From Norana najaformis (taxonomy: Eukaryota > Annelida > Clitellata > Crassiclitellata > Hormogastridae), in NCBI GenBank assembly GCA_964023275.1, contig OZ029915.1, positions 38,713,238 through 38,777,237 on the forward strand: 64,000 nt of DNA. The letters run 5' to 3'. This document shows, one piece after another, positions 13,029-26,062 of this stretch. The position numbers and the translations under genes are program-made. The number at the start of each line of letters is the position of its first letter. Position 1 is the stretch's first letter. The notes beneath the pieces were generated by a model. It saw only the letters and a program-made list of their open reading frames with translations, did not search any database and was not told where the DNA came from.

Positions 13029-16000
13029 ATGAGCTGTGCTTCGGAATGCGTCGGTCGCTGCGTTGGTGGCTCAATCGAAGTTCAAAACAGAGAAGTTGTG
13101 GACCAGTTGGTTACAGATGCCGAAAATAATATTATCAGAGTTCGTTGTTTTTCACACGTACACAAATCAGCATGTCTCTCGACTAATTTGTTATGCATTG
13201 GGCTATATGCTTTTTCGTTTACCACTGCTTCAATTGGAGAATGCGGGCTTGGAGTCATCATACAATTATTTATACACTGAAATTATATTCGGATTTAAAC
13301 AGAGTCCACCGTTGTTAGATTGTCCACAGGCTAATTACCAACTGCTCTGTGAAAATATGTACATATAATGTGTGATTTTAAATATATGTAAGGCACTTTT
13401 TAAGGACCTTTAAAATGCTGCAAACGCAGTTGTCGCAAATAAACATATGTTTCTATTGTTTTTAAAGTTGCAGATTTGTAAGAATGCATTTGTGGCAGTG
13501 TAGAGTCATTACTTCATAGGCACATCAGTAGCCTGAATGGGGACACATGTAGGCCTCTAGGCTAGAAGTGAACATCTGTGTAACAGCTGAAAAGATATCT
13601 ATCTTTGCAGCAAACTTTGACAGCTGGTGGTGCTAAGCCTCGTGAATACAATCGTCCAAGATCCCATGGTTTGGCAAACTCTCAACCCACCAGCAGAGGC
13701 TGCCGACTCTACTCTCACATTTACACCGTTCCAGATAATGACCCCGATTTTTCTGTAACTAGACCATGGCTGAACTCCCAGTTGGTGGAAACTTTGCAGG
13801 TGAGGGTCTTCATCTGGTTTATCAGCTTTATTATTTTAAAGAGAAGAAATACTGCTGCATTATTAATGATATACAAGCTATGTTCCATGCATAGATTATG
13901 CACAGATTTGAGCTTACCGCTACGTCTTTCCATGGAAGTGGTAATATGCATAAGTGGTATTATACTGTTAAGCCAGGTCAGTTGAAAGTTAGTGAGGTCA
14001 TGGGTTAGGATGTGCTGTCTCTCCACACTGGTGTCTTCAGTTAGAAAACACTGCCATTGTATGTAGAAGCTTTGACAAGGCCTACTCATTATGGACTATG
14101 CATGCAATTCAGTTGTTTCATTAATCCTTTAATATTTTTCTCGTTTAGTACTAATTGCTGCTAGGTCAATAGCATTACTGGGGGGAGAAAGATCTCATTG
14201 GATGAATTATTGTGGGAAAATGACTTTGGCCTAGACTATGCTATCATCAGGGAGAAATTTCTGATGCACATAAAATGCTATTGTGCACTTTTTTACAATT
14301 ACAGTAATTTTTTTGTCCTTTGCCAACTACAAATTAAAGTCAGAGACGGGCTTGACTGAAAGAGGCATTTAATGGAATAGCTAAAAAGTTCATCTAAACA
14401 AATATAATAAGCAGATTTTTTGCTGTTTGTAGACAGTTTCCAAGCTTTTTATTAACTGGAAAACCAGACTAATTACACATAAGAATCTTGAAATTAATCC
14501 AGCTGACATGGAAACTATCGACCTGTCTGTCACCTTGTTTTCTCATCATGATTATTGAAATAGTAGTTTTTCAGCAAATGTTGTGATATCAGTATTCATG
14601 CACAACCCAATGCCAAAACTGCAATCCAACTTCAGGAAATGCGATTTGACCATAACATTTCTCTTAGTGCTTATCTCTCATGTTTGATGCCATCAAGATC
14701 GGACATCTCATGCTGCTCATGCTTCTAGACCTGAGCATGGCATTTTATACAGTGATAGGATTACAATATCCTATTTACTAGATAAAGCATATTTTATGGA
14801 GTTGTAGACAGCTGTTAGATAGTTTGCTTTTGTCTTTCTTAGATAGACAGAGATCATGGGCACATGTTTTGCCAGTTGATATGGTGTTATTCAAGATGCA
14901 AGGTCTTATCTTTCTGTCCTGTCTTCATTTCATTGCTCATTTGTTTATAGATGGAATCAAATCCTGACTGTCGTACAACAAAAGAAGTTTATGATGGACT
15001 TCTTCACACAGAAGACTTGTACAGACAGGTAAGACATTTAGTTCTTATGTGTGTAACATGTTGACTTGTTCTATTACATCAACATTATTCTGTTTCTGTA
15101 TCTGCTTGTTTAATATGTTAGATATTAAATGGTCATGCTTTTTTATTCCTGTTGCAGTGATTTCCAGTAAATGATGCTTATTTTCACTTTTCTTTAGGAG
15201 CCCTTAACAAAACTACGTCAGGACACCACTTATGCAAGTCCTTTGCATGGTGTTAATAAAAAGGTGATGGAACTAACATGACAACTTATGATAATACTTC
15301 TGTATGAAGAAAGTATTACCACTGTTTTAGAAGTGAAATTCAGAGGATTTCAGTGCCTAGTGTTTCTTGTGATTGACACATTTTTGTTTGCTATCATGAA
15401 CATTAAAAACTTTTTGTAGGATTTCGAGTATTTGACAGTGGATCAGATGATACTGAATAGAAGACGACAGGAATTGTTGCACAAAAAATGGACTGAAAAT
15501 GTCTTTGAACCAGTCAGGTGTGAAATTGAGAAAGAAGTGAATGGTTCAGAGTTGCAAGAACTCCAAGCACGCAAACGACAACTGTACAAAGAATATCTGG
15601 AGCACATTAACAAAAAGGTAGTGAGTGGTGGAATAAGCTGGTGGTGATGAAATTGGTACAGAAGCAATAGTCTACATTTAATTACTTTTCAAGAGGCATA
15701 GCTGGAATTGCCATTGAGTTCATTTCTATGGTATTTGTTTTCAGTAATTTCAAGAGTGGGGTTCAAACTCTTCTGTGCATTAGATGATTTTATCAGAGTG
15801 CTTATGGGGGTGTTGTTGCACTATGAATTGGTTACAGCCTTTGATTTGAGGCTGTTGTCTAGAAAAATCTGGTAAGAGTATGGCAAAAATAATATAGTAA
15901 GCCAAGATATCAGCTTGTGGCATGGTCAGTTCAGCCGAGCATGTTGGAAACTTCATAGTATGAATCATGTTAGCCGCCACAGTGCATTCATATAAGCTGA

Positions 16001-19000
16001 AGCATGATCAGGTTAGGTCTAATAAGAAAGGCAAAGTATCACTTATTTATTATAGACAATAGGTCACATGCTGCATTACTCAGGGACACAGTGCTGCTGG
16101 GTTTGGGGTACAGTGCTACATAGATTTATGCATATGTGTATCTGTGTATGTAAACCAGTACTGAAGTGCATTATAAGAACCCCACAATGATCTTTTGGCT
16201 TTAGTACAGACACAGTCAAACCACATAGCATTTTATCTTGGTTCTAGACTGGTAAGTGCAATGTGGAGCGGATGAAGTGATCAGCTACTGATATTGTGTG
16301 TGTAGAATTTATAATTGTTATATAGAATTGTATTTGATAACTTACAGAACAAACTGCTCGGAGACGCTTCCAGCATGAGAGCTCCTGGGAAATAAGAACG
16401 TCTTTAAACATATGTGATCTTTATGTGATTCATATGGACTATCCTAAATGGTTATGGGTATTTTGCTGAATAGTTTACAATGTTTTTAAGTTATAGGGAC
16501 ACTGTACAGAAAATATTGTAAAGTTTATAGCATCATGCTGAGGTACATACCAGAGAGGGAAAGGATTAGGAAGACTGTTGGCAAACTGATGATTTGAAAT
16601 GTTCTTATGAGGCTGTTATATATGAGTTCTGTTATGATTGTAGGGTCATGTTTTTCTTGATGTTGGTGATCCAGCAGAATATTTTGCATTTAGTCTGAAT
16701 CCTTCACAGCATGTTGCCTTAAAGGTTTGTCATTTCTTTGCTTTAGAAAACTAGTAAAATGAAATTGCATGAATTTATGCTTCTCGTTGCACATATGTAT
16801 GATATTATCAGTATCAGTGGAATGTTATTTCAAACTCTTTCATATATTTTTTTATTTTTATTTATTTTATAATTTCTTGGCTCTTATTGTTCATTTTGAT
16901 ATTAAAATCCAGTATTTGTTGGAAGACATTTCTGCTCTAGCTACCCATGATATATAACTGATTGAACATCTGGAAGATGAGCTGAACATGCAGTCATCTT
17001 AATCCAGATAACAGGAAATTTAGTTTCAGCTGTGAAGACAATTTGGCCACGTACATAAATTATCAATGATTAGGTTCAGTGATTATTTAAAAAATGATTG
17101 CATTGTTATAAACTTGTTTTATCTTTGATGCAAAAACAATTTCAGGTTTTATGTTGAATGTTTTTATTAGAAATTTTGTGCATTTTAGGCTAAAACAGGT
17201 CCACTGAACGATCCACTGCTCTTCCAAGAGAAAGAGAGAAACAAGGAGGATGCCATTGCACTTCGCTGCATGACTGGTTATGCTCTCAGAGACAAGGATG
17301 TAGAACAGATCCGTCTGCCTCCTTTGCCACTGGTGCCTTTGGGAAGACATGGCACCAACTGGAAGACATGGAATGACATGCAGCTCGGTCAGATAGAGAG
17401 TCAAGTTCGATCAGTCAGCAGGTCAGATTCATTAATGTTGTTTGGATGTTTTACATAATGAATTTTGATTTTGAAGACATTATTTAAATTTATTATAATA
17501 ATATATGCCCTTGGACATTAAATCAGCAGTGCTGTTAATTTGTTATTCAAGTGAACGTGGTCATCCCTCATGCAGACGTCTCCACTGAAAATGGATGCTT
17601 TTATATGATGAATTATTCAGATCCAACAGTTAATGATAGCATTTTAATTCAATTTTCTAAATGCCAATGGTTTTTAAAATTATACTTTGAGTTTGCTGTG
17701 TCGCTAATCTAAATGTGTTTGCAAGCCTTCTAAACACTTCATCAGATTCTCATATTTTTGTTGTACTAAATAAAACCTGGATTATACACAGGCGCAGTTA
17801 CTAAGAAGTATGGTTAGGTACCTGTAATCATAATAATAATAATAGAGTCATGTGAGTAATTTAGAAGCATTATATTTTAAAGCATTAATTATAAGGGAAG
17901 CTAACAATTTGACTTAGAGTCTTTTTAACTGTAAATCATTTTACTAATTTTAAAGTCAAGTATTATTATTAAGATATTTCTGCTTGGATTTAGGCTGTAA
18001 GAAGTAAATAAGCAGCTATACCATTGATTTATAATCACCTTTCTCATAGGTCATTATAATATTTAGTTTTTCTGCTGTATTCCTACATGCTGAGCAGCTT
18101 ACAATGATATAAAGTTTTTTCAGTATTTGTTTAAAGCAAAAGCAGATTTCAATACTGAGGAATAAAAGTGATTTTTGAATTTAAATAACAGGGTAAATGA
18201 AGCACGCTCCAAAAAGGGACATACAAAGAAGGTCTTAAACATAGTCTTGCAGCATTATACGTTGTTAAAAGTTTAGTTTTTGCATGAAGTAGTTAGAGTT
18301 TTTCACCATGTTGACGCATGCGACTGCACTGCAATTTTGTTTTTTTTAAATTTAACATTAAATAAGTTTAGAAATAAGACTGTTTCTTTGGCACATTGGC
18401 ATTATTTAATGACGTGTAACACTCTTTTATAGTACGTAGTGTGTCTGATGTTCAGTATGAAAGCTTTTCTAGTTTAGAATGAATGCTAATGATGGCGATG
18501 GTGTAAGTTGCTGATACTGTTGGTTGCTGTTGGCAAAGTGATAATTATTTACTGTTATGTACTGATGTTAGTGTATTGAATAAAGTGTCCTGCTAAGAAT
18601 CTCTCATGTTTCTCTGTTACACTGGTGATCAAGTATTCCTATTCCGTTTATTTAGGTGCCATATAAATTAAACCTTTATGTATTCATGGTGTTAAGGTTT
18701 GTTAGATTCTTAGTTGTATAGACACTTGCTATAGTGCCTTTTAAATACCTGACTAAATCGTAATCGTAATCCCAAGATTTCTACAGCGCTCAGTTAAAGC
18801 CACTTCATGGGGACCAGCTTATTCACAGGCGCTCAGTCAAAACAAAATCAATAGACAAAAGTGTTCAGTTCCAGGTCAAGATCCAAGAGTCAGGCAGAGA
18901 AACAACTTGACAGATATGGTGGGTGACGTTTGGGATTGGAGTGGAAAGAGGGATAAGAGAAAGAAGGGGAGTCAGGATAGGATCTGTTGAAGAGGAATGC

Positions 19001-20790
19001 CTACACTAGCCTACATGGTGTTAAAGTTCATCAGGAACAAAAAGTTCATCAGTAAGCAAACAGTGCATACTGACCTAACTAGAAAAGTCATCAGCGGCAG
19101 GCTCCCATACACAGGCAGAGCCCTGCCAGCAGAGTCCCATCCAGAACTAACAAGGTATCAGCATTTACTGTGTTAGTTTTGACATAAGTTGCATTATTGT
19201 TGCAGTTTAAGATACATGTTTTGGGGCCTACAGCATGCAGTAGCTTTCATGTTGCTGTAAACCTGTTTCTGCAATGCGTTACTTATTATTGTTCAGATCT
19301 AGTGTATGGTCGAATAAGCAGTCTTCATTTGATATTGAAATGAGTCATGTAGAACAGTTTGTATTGCTCATTTGCACAAGATTACATTAGTCACCCAGGT
19401 TGCATGTATATTAGCATCATAGGGTAAACCGGGGCAAGGGTTGCCTTGGTGGTCGGGAACCAGTGACTCGTCTGAATAGTAATAATTCATTATGTGTATA
19501 CACTTTTAAAAAGCAAGCTGGCTGATATTGATTAGGTAATACATTTTTTGGTCAATGTGACAATTTCAGAGACTGCTATGTAGAATCTAACTAGATTTTG
19601 CTCACTGTACTGCGTTTTTACATTATGATTTTTTTTTGATTTAAAAAATTCCTAATTATTTCCTAAGTCTGTTGCAAAAAAAATAAGTAAATACTTTGTC
19701 TTTGTTGAACTACTACATTACTTAAGTGGTGGTACTGGGGTGAGATTGAAGGTGGGGAAAGAGGAACCCATTCCTAGTTCAACCCATACTAAACTTGAGT
19801 GCACTTCACCCATTTTTCAGGTTCCTGCCTACAGGATTTTCCACATCCACTGGTTTCAACCACAAATCACCCTGGGTGTAACTTACATGTTTGCTCTGTT
19901 ACCTTACAATTTCTTACTTTTTGCATTGTGTTTACCTAAATTGCCAAGTAAGGTTTATTAGATGACTGACTAATGTTTTTGGTAATTTATTTCATAAATG
20001 CAGTTGATAATGAAAGTTTGTCCAGTTGGATTAATATTGGTTGTATTAATACATTTGTATAAGGGGCTTTAAACCGAAAAATGTAACATCATACCTTTTT
20101 AAGTAAGTGAGACTGCATGGGATAAGTGTGTGTTGTGCTACATCAGTTCTAGACATTTTGAAGAATCTATTAAATGTGTAGTGTGAATTATTTTGGAAAT
20201 TTAATAGTAGTCATTAGAGCTGATATGTTAGTATTATGGTAAATGTGGATGCATTTCATAATGCCAACCAAGAAAACGGCGCAGAATCAGCTGCAGTGGA
20301 GAGGATATGCATTATTATTAATATGAGCATAATGTTCATTTTAAAGTGGTTCAGAGGTCATTTTGTCTGTTCAGAACCGTTTTAAAACTGCCAATATGTC
20401 AGTGTTAGCATAAATTATGTCTACCTTCCTACAGCCTACAGAGAGGGTTGATGCAGCATACATTGATAAAAGTAGTCTTAACACGTGTTTGATAAGTTCA
20501 TGAGCACCACCTTGATGATGGCCAGTAACAACAAGAGAAACATGTGATTTGCTAGATTAAGTTCAAATCTGTCTTGATTTTTATTTTATTACAGAAGAAA
20601 AATGCGACCAGACAGGAATCATAGCACTGTCGGCCTTGGAGATTGTGAAGATGGTGGTCACGAATTCGTTTACGTAAATATAAAGAGACGTTTACCGAAT
20701 GCCACTAAACCAGTAATACAGTCTAGCTCTGAACTCATTTCCTTGGCCAATTCTACCCCACTGCAACAAGTTGTGCAGGCTGGTCTGTAA
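13029..20790 (+). CDS. FAM228-family protein, 8 exons, about 383 aa
   Basis: Exons: 13029-13139, 13611-13799, 14951-15028, 15198-15263, 15420-15617, 16644-16724, 17189-17421 and 20595-20790 (stop TAA). The first six introns are phase 0 and the last is phase 2; every junction keeps the frame. The family call rests on exon 5, a charged helical block (NRRRQELLHKKWTENVFEP, then ARKRQLYKEYLEHINKK), on exon 6 (GHVFLDVGDPAEYFAF), and on LNDPLLFQEKER in exon 7, which matches the FAM228A/B core as I know it. Family function is unknown; there is no signal peptide, membrane segment or enzyme motif. The start ATG at 13029 has A at -3. The first donor (AGA|GTTCGT) is weak; a phase-0 alternative at 13157 (CAC|GTACAC) would add six residues. 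The first two exons have the least family support. Confidence 0.78.
18757..19000 (+). repeat. Dispersed repeat family B, copy in FAM228 intron 7
   Basis: Begins ATCGTAATCGTAATCCC, then GATTTCTACAGCGCTCAG, GGGGACCAGCTTATTCACAG, GCGCTCAGTCAAAACAAAAT, AGGTCAAGATCC and a purine-rich GGAAAGAGGGATAAGAG tail ending AGGAATG. The same order of blocks recurs at 26.42 and 36.48 kb (same strand) and at 38.5 and 44.06 kb (opposite strand). It has no coding capacity. It looks like a non-autonomous retroelement or SINE-like unit. Confidence 0.8.
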
Positions 20791-21447
20791 TATTGTATGC
20801 AGATGACTGACTTCTTTTGAAGAGTTTACAGTTACAGTCTTTTTATTTTTTTAGTTATAATTGAGAGTGTTATTGTAAAATGATATATATACTCTTGCAT
20901 GCTGTTGTTATCAGTGTGTGTAGCCGTAATAATGCTAAGGGGATGACTGAGATGCAGGAGCCTCTGCTAGACTTAACTCTCAGGATAACATTTTTGGATG
21001 AAATCCAAAAACAGAAGATGAATTCCTCAAGTATTTCCAATCTGGGATGTGGTTTGAGTTATTTCAAATGATGTGTTTCCTTAGACTTAAATGGTTTAGC
21101 CAACTGGGTGGTCGAAATATTCCTCTACTACGATATAACGGCAATAATATTTGCATCTATCTATATCTCGTTTAGAATTAATCACATTTTTAAGGTGATT
21201 GTCTCTTCTTATAAATGAACTGCCTAGTTTCGAATTCCTTGAATTTTGTGGCCAACTTGTAAGCCACCAGTGTCAGTAATTTACAGAGTACAGTAGTTAT
21301 ATGAATTTGAATATTATGTCACCTTTGAGAGGTTCTTCACAAGTGAAGAATGTAGGCAGTCAAATTTTTTGTCACCATTGTCATTTACTTTGAATAAGCT
21401 AAAGCAGATCTTTTATCTAAAATTCACTGTTGAATCTAATAATCCAA

Positions 21448-21453
21448 AATAAA
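21448..21453 (+). promoter_or_regulatory. Possible FAM228 polyadenylation signal
   Basis: AATAAA about 660 bases after the stop codon on the same strand. It is the first canonical hexamer I noticed downstream, but hexamers are common by chance in AT-rich DNA. Confidence 0.35.
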
Positions 21454-22984
21454 TGTTATACAATTTTGTAATTCTTTTTACTTGGCATATATTCAGTGGC
21501 AACGTTTGACGTTCTTTTTTCCATTTGGATGGTCGTTTTGAAACCAATTTCATTATGTCATCTTCGAAAACACTGGGAAAATGATGTCTTATTTCATTAT
21601 GACAGAAGAACGGGTGTAGATTTATTTATTTATTTCTTCTACACATGCACACTTCACTTATGCTAGAATTATCTTTACTTGAGACTGGTGATATCACCCA
21701 TCATTGCTAGGCTATATACTGTTAGACTGAAACAAAAAATCAGAGTTGGAATAAGTTTTTTTTCTCCGAAGTTAGCTTTAATCTTATGGCTTATAATTTG
21801 CTCAGGAGTTGCTTGCAGTTTGAAAAGGAATTTTACTGGTCAGCCTGTTAATTTTTTTACTTTTTGGATGTGAGTGAAACTTCAATTATTTGTTTGATAT
21901 GATTTGAGTGAAGTGCAGCTTTTTGTTATATTTTTAAAATGAAAATATTTATATATTTATTGATGGTTTAAGAATTAAATCATAGGTGGTACTGGTGTAT
22001 GATTTCTAGGAATTTAAACTTATCAGTATTATTACAGCTGCTTAGTTCTTTGAGAATGAATAGCAGACAGTTTTTAATGTAAGTTATCAAATGGTTAGAA
22101 AACTTTCAACATCATGATTCCAGATCATCACAAAAGTCACTGCAATGTGACTTCTGTAATCTCTCCTAATATCTTTGATGTGAGTAAAATTTGTAAATGT
22201 CTAATATTTAGGCTTACCACTTGAAAACTGATGTTCTTCCCTCGGATCAGTTGCGCGTTCCCTGCTGTATGAGCTGCGATTGTTGCTAGACTGATTTAAT
22301 TATTGGTGCAACAGTTCTGAATGCTTGTTGTTATTAAATTTCCTTGTTGAATTGTCTTAAATCATTTGAGTTTAGTTCTGCATCCGCTTGTTTTATATGA
22401 CTTGAAGCCCATTCAAAGAACATATTAATGATTTTACTTTTTAATGTGTGGTAGGTGTAGTGTCATTGTTATTCACCAGACTGAGCGAAATAACTTAATT
22501 AGTGGCAGTAGTTACGTAAGTGGTGTTGTGGTTTACCAGAGCAGAGGCCAGTGCCAGTATGACTCCAGAGGCCAGGGTGTAGCAGAGTCCAGTGCAAAAT
22601 AGAGGCTAAGGTAATGCTGCAAATGTAGACCCAAGGTCAAGGCATATTAATCTGAGGCCAGTGCAGGCGTATGAAATACAACAAAACTAAACGCTATGTA
22701 ATTAGTAATGAAGACTGTCTAGCGTCATACCTTACAACCTAGGCATTACGTGAGGTGGACATGTTCACCCGGGGCCTGACAACAGTTGATCAATGCGAGC
22801 GGCTATTAAACCCGCCCAAAGTCTGGATAAAGGGGAGGCCGAACGAATAGGTGCCGACACATTGCTCGTAAACGAAGACAACAGAAATTCATTGCAAGTG
22901 ATGAACACGAATACACAACACCATCTCGGCCGTCACCCAAGCCAACAAGCTCCTCGAAAGAATTAAATGTTCAGTGGACAGTTA

Positions 22985-23225
22985 CAGACTTTTTAGCCCA
23001 ATGACAAAGATGATGATGATGATGATGATGATGACGACGACGATGATGATGAGTTCTCTGCCCGAAGGCAGGTCCATTGGCTTTATGCCACCCGGGGATG
23101 AGATGAGCGAGGTGGTTTCCCGTTGCCTTCCGCAAAGACAGTTTTGGGCGAGCATCTTGTCCAAGGTCACTACACAGTGGCTTGAGGCAGATTCGAACCG
23201 GACAACTTTAACTTTAGAGGATTAC
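22985..23225 (-). mobile_element. Possible tRNA-derived repeat with GAT microsatellite end
   Basis: On the minus strand GTTGTCCGGTTCGAATCTGC contains a good pol III B box (GGTTCGAATC). It is followed by a non-tRNA body rich in CpG (GGAAACCACCTCGCTCATC and similar) and ends in a CAT/CGT trinucleotide run (23009-23052). Head, body and simple-repeat tail suggest a SINE, but I see no second full copy in this window and no clear A box. Confidence 0.4.
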
Positions 23226-23419
23226 AAGAAGAGAAAAATTGCAATGACAAAGCATAACGTAGAGCAGTAGCGGAAAAGATCAAATATGCAAATTTGAGCC
23301 TTTAGGCCTACAATACTCATGACATTAAAACAGTCTAATTATTAAGCCAAAGTCTCGAGGATCAATACTTTGACGATGGTCCCTGGCATGCATACTATAT
23401 ATCCTAGCCCCGAGATTAT

Positions 23420-24464
23420 TCCAGTCGAATCCTTCGGCAAGTTTCATCTGCATTTGGAAAGCGTTTGACTTCTCTGGGAGAAAGACATCAGCCATCGATT
23501 CAGTCAGTACAAAACAAGGAATTATGTCAAGCCTTCTCTGCTCAAGATAGGTCTGTTGCTCTAAAAACGTTGGCCAATTATGAGCGCTATGAGCAAGGCT
23601 ACATCTAAGGCCTTTGTAGGAATACTATCTTGCAGACCTTAGTCATGACCAAGAACGATGGTCAATCATATTTTTCTCTGGTAGGCTAATATGCCAAAAT
23701 TGTTGAAGAAATCCAACAGATTTCATGCAATGCTTGGAATGTAGAAAGGTGGTAGACTAAAGCAAGACAAGCAGTAATACTTGAGAAAGTTACAACTATG
23801 AGTTATAAATATCTTGGCAGAAATTTTCTGATATCATTGAAGACTGGGCTTGCCAAAATGCCCAGAAACGACAGACGAATTTCTCAGGCTATTAAACAAC
23901 GACCGCCAACCAAAGACTCAATCCAAACTGAAGTTTGAAACACGCTACCTGGCGGCAACAGCTGGAGTTACTCAGTGCATGCAAACTTTTTGAAAGCCGA
24001 CAGCGATATTCGAACTCTTCTTAAGCGTGAAAAAGGCTTCAGAGGTCTGCTTGAAGACTTGACAGAATGGCAATTCTACAACGTCACGGTTACTCTGTTT
24101 GATCTGAAGAAACTACTAAGGATCAGATTTCTTGCCCGCCAGACCACCTTCTCGACGACCACCCATTCATTCTACATCACAGTCTTCTCGAGTACACTGC
24201 GTCAAAATCGTCTTTTTCTCTTGAGTGCATACTTCCATCATCATCATCCTGTCTCTGTCTATCCGCTCACTCGCCGCTTTATATGGGCCTACTCTTCGAA
24301 GACAGCGTAGGTCTATCTTTTCTACCATTCTGAAGCCTTACGTGTCATATCTTGCTAGCGCACTGCGTGCCTTAGTGGGTCAAAGTGTCTCGGGTTCCAG
24401 CGTGTCTCAGCCGGGTACGTCCGTTGGCAGTCTGTCAGATCCTCCGCACAAACATTTGTCCTAA
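23420..24464. other. ORF-rich, unrecognised sequence
   Basis: Between 23.42 and 24.46 kb the plus strand has long reading stretches broken by single stops (for example the 111-codon frame at 23975-24310), with composition more like coding DNA than the flanks. I cannot assign it to a family. It may be a decayed transposable-element coding region or a pseudogene beside the GT92 gene. Confidence 0.3.
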
Positions 24465-24637
24465 TTGATTTTATACAGTAACTGATAATTCGTTGCATTG
24501 GCACTGAGAGCAAATACTTAATTAGGCCTATGCTTACTTCGCAGCTGGTTTTCTATTTAATCGTCTGACCGTTTTTCCTCCAGATTATTATTTGATCTAA
24601 GTTATCCTGAGAGATCATCCGCTGAAATTCCTTCTGT

Positions 24638-26062
24638 CTACAGAATGTTTGTCGTGTTCATTCGAAGAGCTCGGATTCTGTCGATCACCGCTCGTTTCAG
24701 GCGTTCCTTGTATCTGTTCATGTGCTTGTCCTCGATAAACTGGAACTTTTCCGGGTGTTTCCTGAACGTTTCCATCGGGTCTGGGCGATAGTGATGCAAC
24801 ATGGCGAGTTCCGGTGGTAGTAGGTACTCCTCTGCTGTTTCGACCAGTTTGTACGGAAAGTGGATGTCGGCCTTGATGGTGTTTAAGGCGTTGTACATTG
24901 ACTTACAGCGTATCTTTCCCGGTGGGGTAACGACGTCTGTCCGCCAGAGAGATTGTTGCGATATGAGGTACGGTAGTTCTCCGGTCTTGTTCCTTCTGAA
25001 ATACGCATGCTGGAAGAGGTACGCACCGACTTTCGGTCTGTAAAGGAATTTCATCATCGCGGCCCAGTCGGGGTGCTTCCTGGGAGTCATGACCTCGTCT
25101 ATGTCCTGCACGGTGACGTATCGATGCCCGTATCCTGCCCTGTAAAGGCAGTCGTTGATGGCGCCATGTTGATTGAAGTAGTTGGTCAGTTTGTCCTGCG
25201 GGAACTTCCACTGGACGACGTGGATGTTTTCGGATGAGTTAGACAAGTACCCGGCGATGACCCGATCAACGTTTGCCTCCATGGAGTAGTTGTAGAACCA
25301 GGCAGACGTCATTCCAAGGATCTTGTGCAGCTCGATCCACTCGACGAACGCCTGCCAGCCCACCGAGTGTCCGTAAACAGGTGGAAAACAAACGGCGAAG
25401 GAGAATTCGTCGACGGTGGACGGGGAACGGTTGAGCACCATGAGAGTGTTGGAGGCCGGACCGCAAGCAGTTGGCGTGACCGCGACAGCGTATGGAATCC
25501 CAATGTCACCCACCACCGGCATTGGACATAAAATGAAGTGGGCGACCCACATCTGCGGGTAGAGGGTACTTGGATAGATTAGATCGTATATGGCTGGCCC
25601 AACTGTGATGGGGATCTCGTTGTCCTTGTACCACATTGTGCAGAACAGATTGCCGACAGCATTGACCTTCTCCTGCAGTCCGCTTGCAATTATCCGAATC
25701 AGCGGACCCCCAAGTTTTCTGCGATTGTCCAGAAAAGCCGAGAAGACCTGGACGTTCCTGTCAAAAACACCCTGCCACTCTTGTGGCTCTCGTTCGTCGG
25801 GAAACTCCGGCTGCTCGAACTTACTGTCACGACACCACTGGGCTCCGACATCTAGGTGAGGCAGCCTTTTGGTGGAAGGATGATCGACGAGGCGTAACTC
25901 CTCATTTTGCGGACGACTGCATTCAGGATAATCAGGTGACACTGCGCAGTCTACGAACCGTGTCTTGCGAGGTTCTGTCCGATGTCTATAAAAGACAATC
26001 AAGAGTATCGTCGTCACTGGAGCGAGGAAAACGAGCCATCGAAATCGTCTCGTGAACTTCAT
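24638..26062 (-). CDS. GT92 (DUF23) family glycosyltransferase, intronless, 474 aa
   Basis: Predicted Golgi type II membrane glycosyltransferase. Residues 1-8 are basic and cytosolic, 9-25 are a single membrane anchor (WLVFLAPVTTILLIVFY), then comes a stem, and the GT92 domain is about 220-450. Family marks are the CFPPVYGH entry (225-232), the WIELHKILGMTSAWFYNYS block (242-260), the DIDE acidic motif at 320-323 (the DxD-type metal/nucleotide-sugar site) and the LHHYRPDP segment (422-429). N-glycosylation sequons lie at 258, 275, 358 and 469. GT92 members such as worm GALT-1 add galactose to glycans; the acceptor here cannot be read. The frame is complete without introns, and an in-frame TGA at 26081-26083 (minus strand), 21 bases upstream of the ATG, supports the start. 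A noncoding 5' exon is possible (TTTGAGCAG just upstream). Confidence 0.92.
   Translation of the reverse strand: MKFTRRFRWLVFLAPVTTILLIVFYRHRTEPRKTRFVDCAVSPDYPECSRPQNEELRLVDHPSTKRLPHLDVGAQWCRDSKFEQPEFPDEREPQEWQGVFDRNVQVFSAFLDNRRKLGGPLIRIIASGLQEKVNAVGNLFCTMWYKDNEIPITVGPAIYDLIYPSTLYPQMWVAHFILCPMPVVGDIGIPYAVAVTPTACGPASNTLMVLNRSPSTVDEFSFAVCFPPVYGHSVGWQAFVEWIELHKILGMTSAWFYNYSMEANVDRVIAGYLSNSSENIHVVQWKFPQDKLTNYFNQHGAINDCLYRAGYGHRYVTVQDIDEVMTPRKHPDWAAMMKFLYRPKVGAYLFQHAYFRRNKTGELPYLISQQSLWRTDVVTPPGKIRCKSMYNALNTIKADIHFPYKLVETAEEYLLPPELAMLHHYRPDPMETFRKHPEKFQFIEDKHMNRYKERLKRAVIDRIRALRMNTTNIL

Larger units (their letters stand above)
20791..24637. other. Intergenic between FAM228 and GT92 genes
   Basis: The first 700 bases are the likely FAM228 3' UTR, with an AATAAA at 21448-21453. 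Beyond that lie AT-rich DNA, a GAT microsatellite, a possible SINE at 22.98-23.22 kb and an ORF-rich but unrecognised stretch at 23.4-24.4 kb. No splice-consistent gene was found. Confidence 0.55.

Noticed and set aside
13036-13368. 110-codon open frame over the first FAM228 exon
   Set aside because: It is out of frame with the FAM228 reading and runs into the intron; the phase-0 junction to 13611 is only met in the other frame.
25978-25998. CCGATGTCTATAAAAGACAA looks like a sequencing transposon end (GATGTGTATAAGAGACAG)
   Set aside because: It differs at several bases and lies inside the continuous GT92 frame just after the membrane anchor, where the minus strand codes normally. Coincidence, not an adaptor.
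24903-26055. Several 66-123 codon frames overlapping the GT92 gene on both strands
   Set aside because: They are shadows of the long GT92 frame in other reading frames.
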